Part shown: positions 15,484 to 20,939 of the stretch, one piece after another
Position numbering within the stretch: the stretch's first letter is position 1
How the letters are laid out: the number at the start of each line of letters is the position of its first letter
Assembly (NCBI GenBank): GCA_958435545.1
Contig: CAUBGU010000021.1
Location: forward strand, 1-20,939
Reading direction: 5' to 3'
DNA from: an uncultured Collinsella sp.
Lineage (GTDB): Bacteria; Actinomycetota; Coriobacteriia; Coriobacteriales; Coriobacteriaceae
DNA length: 20,939 nt
Notes under the pieces: generated by a model
Databases searched by the model: none
Told to the model about the DNA's origin: nothing
What the model saw: only the letters and a program-made list of their open reading frames with translations
Made by a program: the position numbers and the translations under genes

Positions 15484-15595
15484 GGGTAGTCTTTTTGGGA
15501 CGGGGCTTTTTAGCTACCCCATCCGAAGCCTTCGAAGCATGAGGCCGCATTTGACATAGGGCAGCTAAAAAAGCCCCGTCCCAAAAAGACTACCC
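15484..15595. repeat. Large inverted repeat (32-33-bp arms)
   Basis: The segment 15484-15515 recurs inverted at 15563-15595, identical apart from one extra base in an A/T run; the arm contains CTTTTTGGGACGGGGC. The 47-base spacer holds a smaller self-complementary patch (CTTCGAAG). It lies between the divergent bceA-like and mutT-vsr genes, where a terminator is not expected, and its right end is 32 bp from the mutT-vsr start. It resembles dispersed palindromic (REP/BIME-like) elements. Confidence 0.7.
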
Positions 15596-15627
15596 TGCCA
15601 CTTGTTGATGTTGAGGGAGGACTCCTG

Positions 15628-16617
15628 TTGAAGACTGTTCATGTTGCCGCTGGGATCATTCGCAAGGAAGGATCTGACGAGCTGCTTGCCGTGCAGCGCG
15701 GCTATGGCGACATGCAGGGACTTTGGGAGTTCCCCGGCGGCAAGCTCATGCGCGGCGAGACACCCGAGGACGCCGTACGCCGCGAGCTTATGGAAGAGCT
15801 GCAGGTAAAAGTCACCAACCTGCGCGATTTTTACACCGTTGAGTACGACTACCCCAATTATCATCTCTCCATGGAGTGCTACTACTGCTCGCTGGCCGAT
15901 GAATCCGATGAGCCCCAGAAGCACGACCGCCAGCTCGATATCCGCTGGATTCCGCGTACCTCGCTTGCCATGGTGGAATGGATGCCCGCCGACAAGGGGC
16001 TCATTGATGCCCTGATTGAGCTGAAGGAAGACCGGCTCGAGGCCAACAGCACTGCCAACGACGCCGAGGCCACCACGACCGACGAGCCCGCTTCCAAGCC
16101 CAAGCGCGCACCTAAGCGCCGCAGCAAGAAGCGCCCCAAGCCCGGTCTGCTCGACGGCATCGATACCTCGGACCTTTCCGCTGACGAGCGCGAACTGGTG
16201 CGCCGTCGCGCCGCCATCAAAAAGTCCATGAAGGGCAACAAGCGCGCCAACACCAAGCCCGAGCTGCTCGTTCGCCAGCGCCTGCGCGCCGCAGGCCTTA
16301 CGGGTTATCGCTTGGAATGGAAGGTGCCCGGCAAACCCGACATCGCCTTCCCCGGGCGCAAGATCGCCATCTTCGTCAACGGCTGCTTTTGGCATCGCTG
16401 CCCTAAGTGCAATCCGAGCCAGCCCAAGCGCAATGTTGAGTTTTGGGAGGCAAAGTTCCGTCGCAACGTCGAGCGCGATCGCGCCGCCGTGGCAGCGCTC
16501 ACTCAAATGGGCTGGACACCCATAACCATCTGGGAATGCGAGCTCAAAAAAGACCGCATCGACGCCACCATGGAAAAGGTCATCGAGCAGGTGCGCGCCG
16601 CAGAGCCGCAGCGCTAA
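15628..16617 (+). CDS. MutT-type Nudix hydrolase fused to a Vsr mismatch endonuclease
   Basis: A 329-residue two-domain protein. Residues 1-130 are a Nudix hydrolase of MutT type: WEFPGGKL followed by the Nudix box from Gly38 to Val60 (GETPEDAVRREL, then MEEL; the usual Gly before the last residue is Gln59). Residues 130-185 are a charged linker rich in Lys, Arg and Pro. Residues about 200-325 match very-short-patch repair endonuclease: PGKPD with Asp238, VNGCFWHRCPKC with His256, then FWEAKFRRNVERDR and WTPITIWECEL. MutT enzymes remove oxidised nucleotides; Vsr nicks T:G mismatches made by deamination of 5-methylcytosine. The start is TTG at 15628, 7 bases after GAGGGAGG. No cytosine methylase lies in view. 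Both domains look intact, so a bifunctional genome-protection enzyme is inferred. Confidence 0.88.
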   Translation: MKTVHVAAGIIRKEGSDELLAVQRGYGDMQGLWEFPGGKLMRGETPEDAVRRELMEELQVKVTNLRDFYTVEYDYPNYHLSMECYYCSLADESDEPQKHDRQLDIRWIPRTSLAMVEWMPADKGLIDALIELKEDRLEANSTANDAEATTTDEPASKPKRAPKRRSKKRPKPGLLDGIDTSDLSADERELVRRRAAIKKSMKGNKRANTKPELLVRQRLRAAGLTGYRLEWKVPGKPDIAFPGRKIAIFVNGCFWHRCPKCNPSQPKRNVEFWEAKFRRNVERDRAAVAALTQMGWTPITIWECELKKDRIDATMEKVIEQVRAAEPQR

Positions 16618-16870
16618 CAGCGAGCATTCACACGCTCCGCACGTCCGCGCCACGTCTACGCCACAAACCTTAGAAAGCCCTTAAGCTCAAAACCTTTCAA
16701 GAGTGTTACTCGATAGCTTTTACCTGCGGTTTCATCGGAACACCAAACCAGATTAAGCCTTTCTTTAGCGCTTCTTTGCAGCAGCCGCGGCATAATACTG
16801 CCAACGCACGGGACCTAGCAGCACACCCCGTGCGCAACCTTTTGGTGGACATCGAGGAGGCCGCATAAGC
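16618..16870. other. Non-coding gap after mutT-vsr
   Basis: No convincing gene. A 7-bp hairpin GCACGGG (16806-16812) with CCCGTGC (16827-16833) is present, but no good T run follows. An open frame ending at 16868 (tail VRNLLVDIEEAA) looks protein-like but is only about 23 codons long after a stop at 16794 and may be the end of a lost gene. Confidence 0.35.
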
Positions 16871-17080
16871 ATGCATTCTTCCAATGACGCAGCACAGCAG
16901 CCATCCCTAAAACATGCAAACCTTTTCTCCTTCCCCCCGACACAGAGAAACGGTCTCCTCGACTCCCCCACCACAAAAGCCAAACGCTCAACAGACCAGA
17001 GCCACAACTTGCGAGCATCCTTCGAAAAGCTCCAAGCATCCCTAGACAAGGCGTTCCCCGAACAGGCAAGAGCAATCTAA
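16871..17080 (+). CDS. Doubtful small ORF, 69 residues
   Basis: Not recognised. The ATG at 16871 follows GAGGAGG by 10 bases, which is rather far. The product is polar, with a C-terminal stretch (LRASFEKLQASLDKAF) that could form an amphipathic helix; there is no signal peptide or membrane segment. Base composition is lower in GC than in the flanking genes. It may be a real small protein, a remnant of a degraded gene, or chance. It ends 25 bp before the AraC-family gene, and its last codons overlap the position where the AraC promoter -35 would lie. Confidence 0.3.
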   Translation: MHSSNDAAQQPSLKHANLFSFPPTQRNGLLDSPTTKAKRSTDQSHNLRASFEKLQASLDKAFPEQARAI

Positions 17081-17093
17081 GCCCATCGCGCTT

Positions 17094-17099
17094 TATACT
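17094..17099 (+). promoter_or_regulatory. -10 box placing transcription start at the araC-type ATG
   Basis: TATACT at 17094-17099 fits 5 of 6 consensus bases and ends 6 bases before the ATG at 17106, where transcription would be expected to begin. No ribosome-binding sequence lies between them. A matching -35 is weak. This suggests a leaderless message for the AraC-family gene. Confidence 0.4.
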
Positions 17100-17105
17100 G
17101 ATGCC

Positions 17106-18044
17106 ATGCGAAACATGGATCACATAGAATTGCACCGCGGAGGACGCGAGGAAGCGTTTCCCGAGACCGCCGAAGACTGGCCCTATATTGCCGAACGCGC
17201 AGAATTCGCTCGCTATCCGGGCAATTCCGTCCCCTGGCACTGGCATTCCGAAGTTGAGCTTTTCTACATGGAGCAGGGAGCGATTGACTATCGAACGCGC
17301 GCGGCTCATGAGCACGTACGCTTTGAGGAAGGGTCCGCCGGCTTTATCAACGGCGGCGTTTTGCACAGCACGCTGCAATCACCCAATTCGGCACCAGCCA
17401 TTCAAATGTTGCATATCTTTCAGCCGTCGATGCTCGGCGATCCCGCGGGACGCCTTCAAAAGCGCTATATCAATCCTTTGCTGCAATGTCGAGGCGTCGA
17501 TGTGCTCAAATGGTCGCCCACCAACCCCGACGATATGCCCTTTATCGATTTGCTAAAGAGTTCCTTTGACCACGACCTTCAACGACCGCAGAACGAGATG
17601 GCGCTTCGGAATAGCTTGTCAGAGCTCTGGATTCAGATTTACGCCAAGGCCGAACCGCTTTTTTCCTCCGACAACGCCTCTTGGATGACCAACCGCGACG
17701 TACAGTTCAAGGCAATCCTGGACTATATCCGCGCAAACTATGCAGCCGCTATAGATGTGCCCCAGATGGCATCCGCAGCCGGCGTAAGCGAAAGAGAGTG
17801 TTACCGCATTATCGAAGCTTGCGCAGGAACGACCCCGGCGGCATATCTGCGCGCATACCGCGTAAACCGTGCTTGCGAACTTTTGGCACACACCACGCGA
17901 ACGGTCCAGACAGTCGCGCGCCAATGCGGCTTTGCGACAGCAAGCCATCTTGGTCAGGTATTTAAAGAACAAATGGGATGCACTCCTTCGAGCTATCGAG
18001 CAGCGAGGCAGAATCTCGATAGCACCAGGCAGAAATCCCGCTAG
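17106..18044 (+). CDS. AraC-family transcriptional regulator
   Basis: A 312-residue regulator with an N-terminal cupin-like sensing domain (PWHWHSEVEL at 43-52 is the metal- or ligand-pocket strand, followed by EGSAGFINGGVLHS) and two C-terminal helix-turn-helix units at about 200-305 (MASAAGVSERECYRIIEA, then VQTVARQCGFATASHLGQVFKEQMG and PSSYR). This layout is usual for activators of sugar or carbon-source genes. The ATG at 17106 has no ribosome site but a -10 box directly before it; an in-frame ATG at 17115 is the alternative. The HAD phosphatase gene starts 56 bp downstream on the same strand and may be co-transcribed. Ligand and targets are unknown. Confidence 0.9.
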   Translation: MRNMDHIELHRGGREEAFPETAEDWPYIAERAEFARYPGNSVPWHWHSEVELFYMEQGAIDYRTRAAHEHVRFEEGSAGFINGGVLHSTLQSPNSAPAIQMLHIFQPSMLGDPAGRLQKRYINPLLQCRGVDVLKWSPTNPDDMPFIDLLKSSFDHDLQRPQNEMALRNSLSELWIQIYAKAEPLFSSDNASWMTNRDVQFKAILDYIRANYAAAIDVPQMASAAGVSERECYRIIEACAGTTPAAYLRAYRVNRACELLAHTTRTVQTVARQCGFATASHLGQVFKEQMGCTPSSYRAARQNLDSTRQKSR

Positions 18045-18100
18045 CCTTTCTTCTGTCACCGCATCAAACTTGCAGGCAAACAACAGAGAGGAGCAACCAT

Positions 18101-18724
18101 ATGAAGCACTTTGACCATATCGTATTTGACGTTGATGGGACATTGGCAGATACAGAAGAAAGCGTTCTGTCATCGCTTGGCCAGGTTGTCCAAGAAGAAA
18201 CCGGCAAAACGCTCCCCCGACACGAGCTTGAATTTGCCCTCGGCATACCCGGCAAGAACGCCCTTGAGAAACTTGGGATCTACTCACAGGCAACGCTGGA
18301 TCGCTGGTGCCAAGTTGCCGCCAGCTTTAAAAGCACCATCAGCGTGTTTCCCGGCTTGCACGAAGTTATCGCAACACTCTCCGACAACGGCTGCAAACTT
18401 GGCATCGTCTCCTCACGTGCGCGCGACGAATACGCAGAAGAAATTGCACCCCTTGGCTTCGATAAGTATTTTGAGCACATCATCCTTGTCGAAGACACAA
18501 CCGAACATAAACCCGCACCCGCTCCCATGCTCGAATATCTCCGGCGTACGTGCGCGAATCCTGGCAACGTCGTCTACGTTGGCGACACCGTCTACGACGA
18601 ACAATGCGCAACTTCGGCAGGGGTCAGTTTTGCCAGAGCGGCATGGGGATCACACCAAGATATCCCAAACGCCACCTACAACCTCAAAACCCCCAACGAC
18701 CTGCTAACCCTAACAATCAAGTAA
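18101..18724 (+). CDS. HAD-family hydrolase, phosphoglycolate-phosphatase-like
   Basis: A 207-residue soluble phosphatase of the haloacid dehalogenase superfamily, subclass I with a helical cap (about residues 18-80). All four catalytic motifs are visible: DVDGT with nucleophile Asp10 and acid Asp12, Ser104/Ser105 in IVSSRA, Lys137 in EHKPAPAP, and GDTVYD with Asp162 and Asp166. The ATG at 18101 follows AGAGGAG by about 8 bases. Relatives include phosphoglycolate phosphatase (Gph), PpaX and beta-phosphoglucomutase; the short cap and motif spacing fit Gph/PpaX best, but the substrate cannot be fixed. It lies behind the AraC-type regulator, and a 153-bp palindrome follows 49 bp after the stop. 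Confidence 0.88.
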   Translation: MKHFDHIVFDVDGTLADTEESVLSSLGQVVQEETGKTLPRHELEFALGIPGKNALEKLGIYSQATLDRWCQVAASFKSTISVFPGLHEVIATLSDNGCKLGIVSSRARDEYAEEIAPLGFDKYFEHIILVEDTTEHKPAPAPMLEYLRRTCANPGNVVYVGDTVYDEQCATSAGVSFARAAWGSHQDIPNATYNLKTPNDLLTLTIK

Positions 18725-18773
18725 CCCCCGCATCCCACCCCTTCAGCCCCAACGCCACAAGGGCGATTGAGCA

Positions 18774-18926
18774 GGACGGCTTGGGCGGGTCCCCGTACTT
18801 AGTTTCCAAAATCATTCCGCAGCGCGAAGGCCCCCGTTGCCAACGCTTCGTAGAAGCGAGGCAACGGGGGCCTTCATGCGCGAGGACGTTTTGGAAACTA
18901 AGTACGGGGACCCGCCCAAGCCGTCC
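18774..18926. repeat. Nested 153-bp palindrome between convergent genes
   Basis: The outer arms 18774-18811 and 18889-18926 are perfect inverted copies over 38 bp. Inside, 18826-18841 pairs with 18860-18875 over 16 bp, and inside that CGCTTC (18844-18849) pairs with GAAGCG (18853-18858). Only about 17 bases between the outer and middle stems are mostly unpaired. It lies between the HAD gene and the leftward aldolase gene, so it could also end transcription from both sides, but the length and perfection far exceed an intrinsic terminator and there is no T run at its ends. Confidence 0.85.
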
Positions 18927-18950
18927 GGTGGGATCAGAGTACCCTTGCTG

Positions 18951-19808
18951 TTACTCTGCCTTGCCCACAGAGTTGAGGTTGGTCATGCGGATCTTAACCA
19001 GCTCGGTGATCTCACGCATACCCTCCTTGGCCGGCTTCTTAGGATCGAAGCAGGCGGGGTTCTCGGCCATGTAGGCCATGAAGCCCTTGGTGTAGGCCTG
19101 ACGCAGCTCAGTGGCGTAGTTAACCTTGCAGATGCCGTTCTTCACAGCCTCGGCAACCTGCTCATCGGGCACACCGGAGGTGCCGTGCAGGACCAGCGGC
19201 ACGTCGACGGCGTCGCGGATGGCCTTGACCACGGACTGCTCGATGTGCGGATCGCTCGTGTACACACCGTGGCTGGTGCCAACGCCAATTGCGAGGGAGG
19301 TGCAGCCGGTACGCTCGACGAACTCCTTGGCCTCAGCCGGATCGGTGTAGGGGCTCTCGCCCTCAACCGCGGGACCGTCGTCCTCCTTGCCGCCAACCTT
19401 GCCGAGCTCTGCCTCGACGGGCACGCCCATGGCGCGGCCAGCATCGGCGACGGACTTGGTCAGGGCGATGTTGTCCTCGAAGGACTCGTGCGAACCGTCG
19501 ATCATGACAGAGGTGTAGCCGGTGCGGAAAGCCTGCATGCAGCGGTCATAGCCATCGCCGTGATCGAGGTGCAGAGCGACGGGCACGGAAGCGCGCTCGG
19601 CGGCAGCCTTGACCATGCCGTAGAAGTAGTCCAGACCAGCGGTCTTGATGGTGCCCGGGGTGGTCTGCATGATGACGGGGGACTTGGTCTCCTCGGCAGC
19701 GGCCAGAACGGCCATAACAAACTCGAGGTTCTCGACGTTGAACGCGCCAACAGCGTAGTGGCCGGCCTGAGCGTCCTTGAGCATCTTTTCGGTGGTAACA
19801 AGTGCCAT
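18951..19808 (-). CDS. Class II ketose-bisphosphate aldolase (GatY/KbaY or Fba type)
   Basis: A zinc-dependent aldolase of 285 residues that cleaves a ketose 1,6-bisphosphate (fructose or tagatose) into dihydroxyacetone phosphate and glyceraldehyde 3-phosphate. Key residues line up with the GatY/KbaY family: Asp82 and zinc ligand His83 in LHLDHGD, the EAELG segment at 132-136, zinc ligands His180 (GTSHGVY) and His208 (LHGTSG), and VNYATELR at 229-236. The ATG at 19808 follows GAGGAG by 10 bases; the longer frame to 19949 adds a tail with no family match. A DeoR-type regulator is divergently encoded, which leans to a sugar-induced tagatose/galactitol role, though in this lineage it could equally be the glycolytic fructose-bisphosphate aldolase. 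Confidence 0.9.
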   Translation of the reverse strand: MALVTTEKMLKDAQAGHYAVGAFNVENLEFVMAVLAAAEETKSPVIMQTTPGTIKTAGLDYFYGMVKAAAERASVPVALHLDHGDGYDRCMQAFRTGYTSVMIDGSHESFEDNIALTKSVADAGRAMGVPVEAELGKVGGKEDDGPAVEGESPYTDPAEAKEFVERTGCTSLAIGVGTSHGVYTSDPHIEQSVVKAIRDAVDVPLVLHGTSGVPDEQVAEAVKNGICKVNYATELRQAYTKGFMAYMAENPACFDPKKPAKEGMREITELVKIRMTNLNSVGKAE

Positions 19809-20143
19809 GAGCGTTTGCTCCTCTCCCTCGCCCGCATCTGGACATCGGGCGTAGTTGTTCACAAGGCGTTTTACCTTGCGTTTTGCTGCGCTCATTGTAT
19901 GAAATTCAGCGGCTTTACACGCGCGAGATATTGAGCCCATGCAGGTCAATACAGTCGTTTTTGAAAAGTAAACGGAAGGAATTTGAGCCGAGTGGACATG
20001 TTCGATATTGAATTTTGAGCGTTCAGCGTCTTTCTTTTATAGAAAAGATAAGTAATCGAAAGGTGTTTTCTTACTCAAAAAGAAAATGAACGAAAATAGA
20101 GTCAACACAATTCCTGCAAATTTCAGACGATGATGGAGCAACT
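19809..20143. promoter_or_regulatory. Divergent control region with GAAA repeats
   Basis: A 335-bp gap between the aldolase and DeoR-type genes with no gene in it. Near the DeoR side lie GAAAAG (20042-20047), CGAAAG (20057-20062), GAAAAT (20082-20087) and GAAAAT (20092-20097); the last two are exactly 10 bp apart, one helical turn. DeoR-family proteins often bind repeated GAAA/TTTC words, so these are candidate operators. A leftward TACAAT box near 19895 could be the aldolase -10, but I see no good -35. In the aldolase leader CGCCCG (19829-19834) pairs with CGGGCG (19846-19851). Confidence 0.4.
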
Positions 20144-20939
20144 ATGGCCCACGCAACAACCCGAGCTTTCGCCGATGAGCGTCGTTCCGCCATCATGGAG
20201 ATGCTCGAGCATAACGCCTCGGTGCAGGTGGCAGAAATCGCCCAGACCTTTGGCGTGTCCTCCGTTACCGCCCGTGCCGACCTAGACGCGCTCGCCGAGT
20301 CCGGCAAGCTGCGTCGCACGCATGGCGGCGCCGTGTCGCTCCAGAAGCGGTTGACCGTATCCACCCAGGATCGCCGCATCAACGTCAATGTCGCCGCCAA
20401 GCAGGCCATCGCGCAAAGCGCCATCGAGCTCGTCAATGACGGCGACACGCTGCTCGTAGACTCGGGCACCACCGCTCTCGAATTTGTCCGGCTCCTCGAC
20501 CAGCGCGATGGCATCACCGTCATCACGGCGGACATTACCATTGCCGATTATATCGACGAGAGCATGCCCTCGGTCGATGTCGTCATGCTGGGCGGGGCGC
20601 TGCGCAAAGGCCATCGTTATCTGTACGGACCGCTCACTATGCAGGCGCTTCAAACGGTCCACGCCGACCTTGCCGTCATGTGCCCCGGCGCTTTTGTTCC
20701 CGGCTGCGGCTTTACGACCGACTTTCCGCAGATGGCCGAGACCAAAACAGCCATGATCTCCGCCGCCCGTCAAAGCGTCGCCCTCATGGACAACAGCAAG
20801 GTTAACGGACGAGGCATGTACCGCTTTGCCGAACTGACCGATGTCAACACCATCGTGATGGACCGCGACCCCGATCATGCCGTCGCCACCTCAATCGCCG
20901 AGACCACCGGCAGCGCGCGTCCGGCCCTCATCATCGCCA
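20144..20939 (+). CDS. DeoR-family transcriptional regulator (partial, cut by window end)
   Basis: The frame stays open from the ATG at 20144 to the window edge, giving 265 codons; family members are about 250-270 residues, so only a few residues are missing. Residues 12-65 form the DeoR winged helix-turn-helix (RRSAIMEMLEHNASVQVAEIAQ, then VSSVTARADLDAL and the GKLRRTHGGA wing). The C-terminal DeoR sensor, related to sugar-phosphate isomerases, shows DSGTTALEF (106-114), VVMLGGALRKG and TTDFPQMAETK. GGAG lies 6 bases before the start. Such proteins repress sugar genes until a phosphorylated sugar binds. The divergent aldolase is the obvious target. Confidence 0.9.
   Translation, partial: MAHATTRAFADERRSAIMEMLEHNASVQVAEIAQTFGVSSVTARADLDALAESGKLRRTHGGAVSLQKRLTVSTQDRRINVNVAAKQAIAQSAIELVNDGDTLLVDSGTTALEFVRLLDQRDGITVITADITIADYIDESMPSVDVVMLGGALRKGHRYLYGPLTMQALQTVHADLAVMCPGAFVPGCGFTTDFPQMAETKTAMISAARQSVALMDNSKVNGRGMYRFAELTDVNTIVMDRDPDHAVATSIAETTGSARPALIIA

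Noticed and set aside
16815..17378. 187-codon minus-strand frame across the small ORF and the AraC start
   Set aside because: Antisense to a solid gene, Cys- and Gly-rich with no motif or ribosome site.
1..20939. CRISPR arrays, tRNA or rRNA genes, insertion sequences with transposase
   Set aside because: I looked for regularly spaced repeats, tRNA-like cloverleaf sequence and transposase motifs and saw none; the repeats present are palindromic elements without coding capacity.

Overview
The window looks like a chromosomal segment of a high-GC Gram-positive gut actinobacterium of the class Coriobacteriia, most likely Collinsella or a close relative. This rests on base composition, codon use, the mix of ATG, GTG and TTG starts behind strong GGAGG-type ribosome sites, and the gene repertoire. 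The genus is an inference; no rRNA or marker gene is present.

Layout. (1) 1-2351, leftward: a 2-keto-3-deoxygluconate permease (kdgT) downstream of a short-chain dehydrogenase, with a hairpin terminator after each gene. (2) 2421-7198, rightward: a MarR regulator with overlapping junctions to the two halves of a heterodimeric ABC exporter, closed by a strong terminator. A 15-bp perfect inverted repeat covers the GTG start of marR. (3) 7260-8745: a MITE-like element with 34-bp terminal inverted repeats, a further hairpin, then a class I DAHP synthase that opens aromatic amino acid synthesis. (4) 8746-12357, leftward: an agmatine module (APC permease plus agmatine deiminase) punctuated by four copies of a structured repeat. 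(5) 12394-15379, leftward: a BceAB-type ABC transporter. (6) 15484-16617: a large inverted repeat between divergent genes, then a MutT-Vsr fusion. (7) 16618-18724, rightward: a patch that appears lower in GC, with a doubtful small ORF, a probably leaderless AraC regulator and a HAD phosphatase. (8) 18774-20939: a nested 153-bp palindrome between convergent genes, a GatY/KbaY-type class II aldolase, and a divergent DeoR regulator cut by the window edge.

How the genes work together. Three units pair a regulator with an effector: MarR with the exporter, AraC with the HAD phosphatase, DeoR with the aldolase. The agmatine permease and deiminase form an uptake/deimination pair, but the carbamoyltransferase and carbamate kinase that normally recover ATP are not in view.

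The most unusual signal is the structured repeat around the agmatine genes. Two copies (8746-8892 and 12211-12357) are both 147 bp, nearly identical in their unpaired segments, and changed in their stems by compensatory substitutions. Two more copies (8976-9069 and 10568-10656) share the inner core but lie in the opposite orientation, directly at the 3' ends of the two agmatine genes. Together with the separate long palindromes at 15484 and 18774 and the MITE-like element, this window is rich in intergenic elements conserved for secondary structure. The second clear oddity is the fusion of a Nudix hydrolase to a Vsr mismatch endonuclease.
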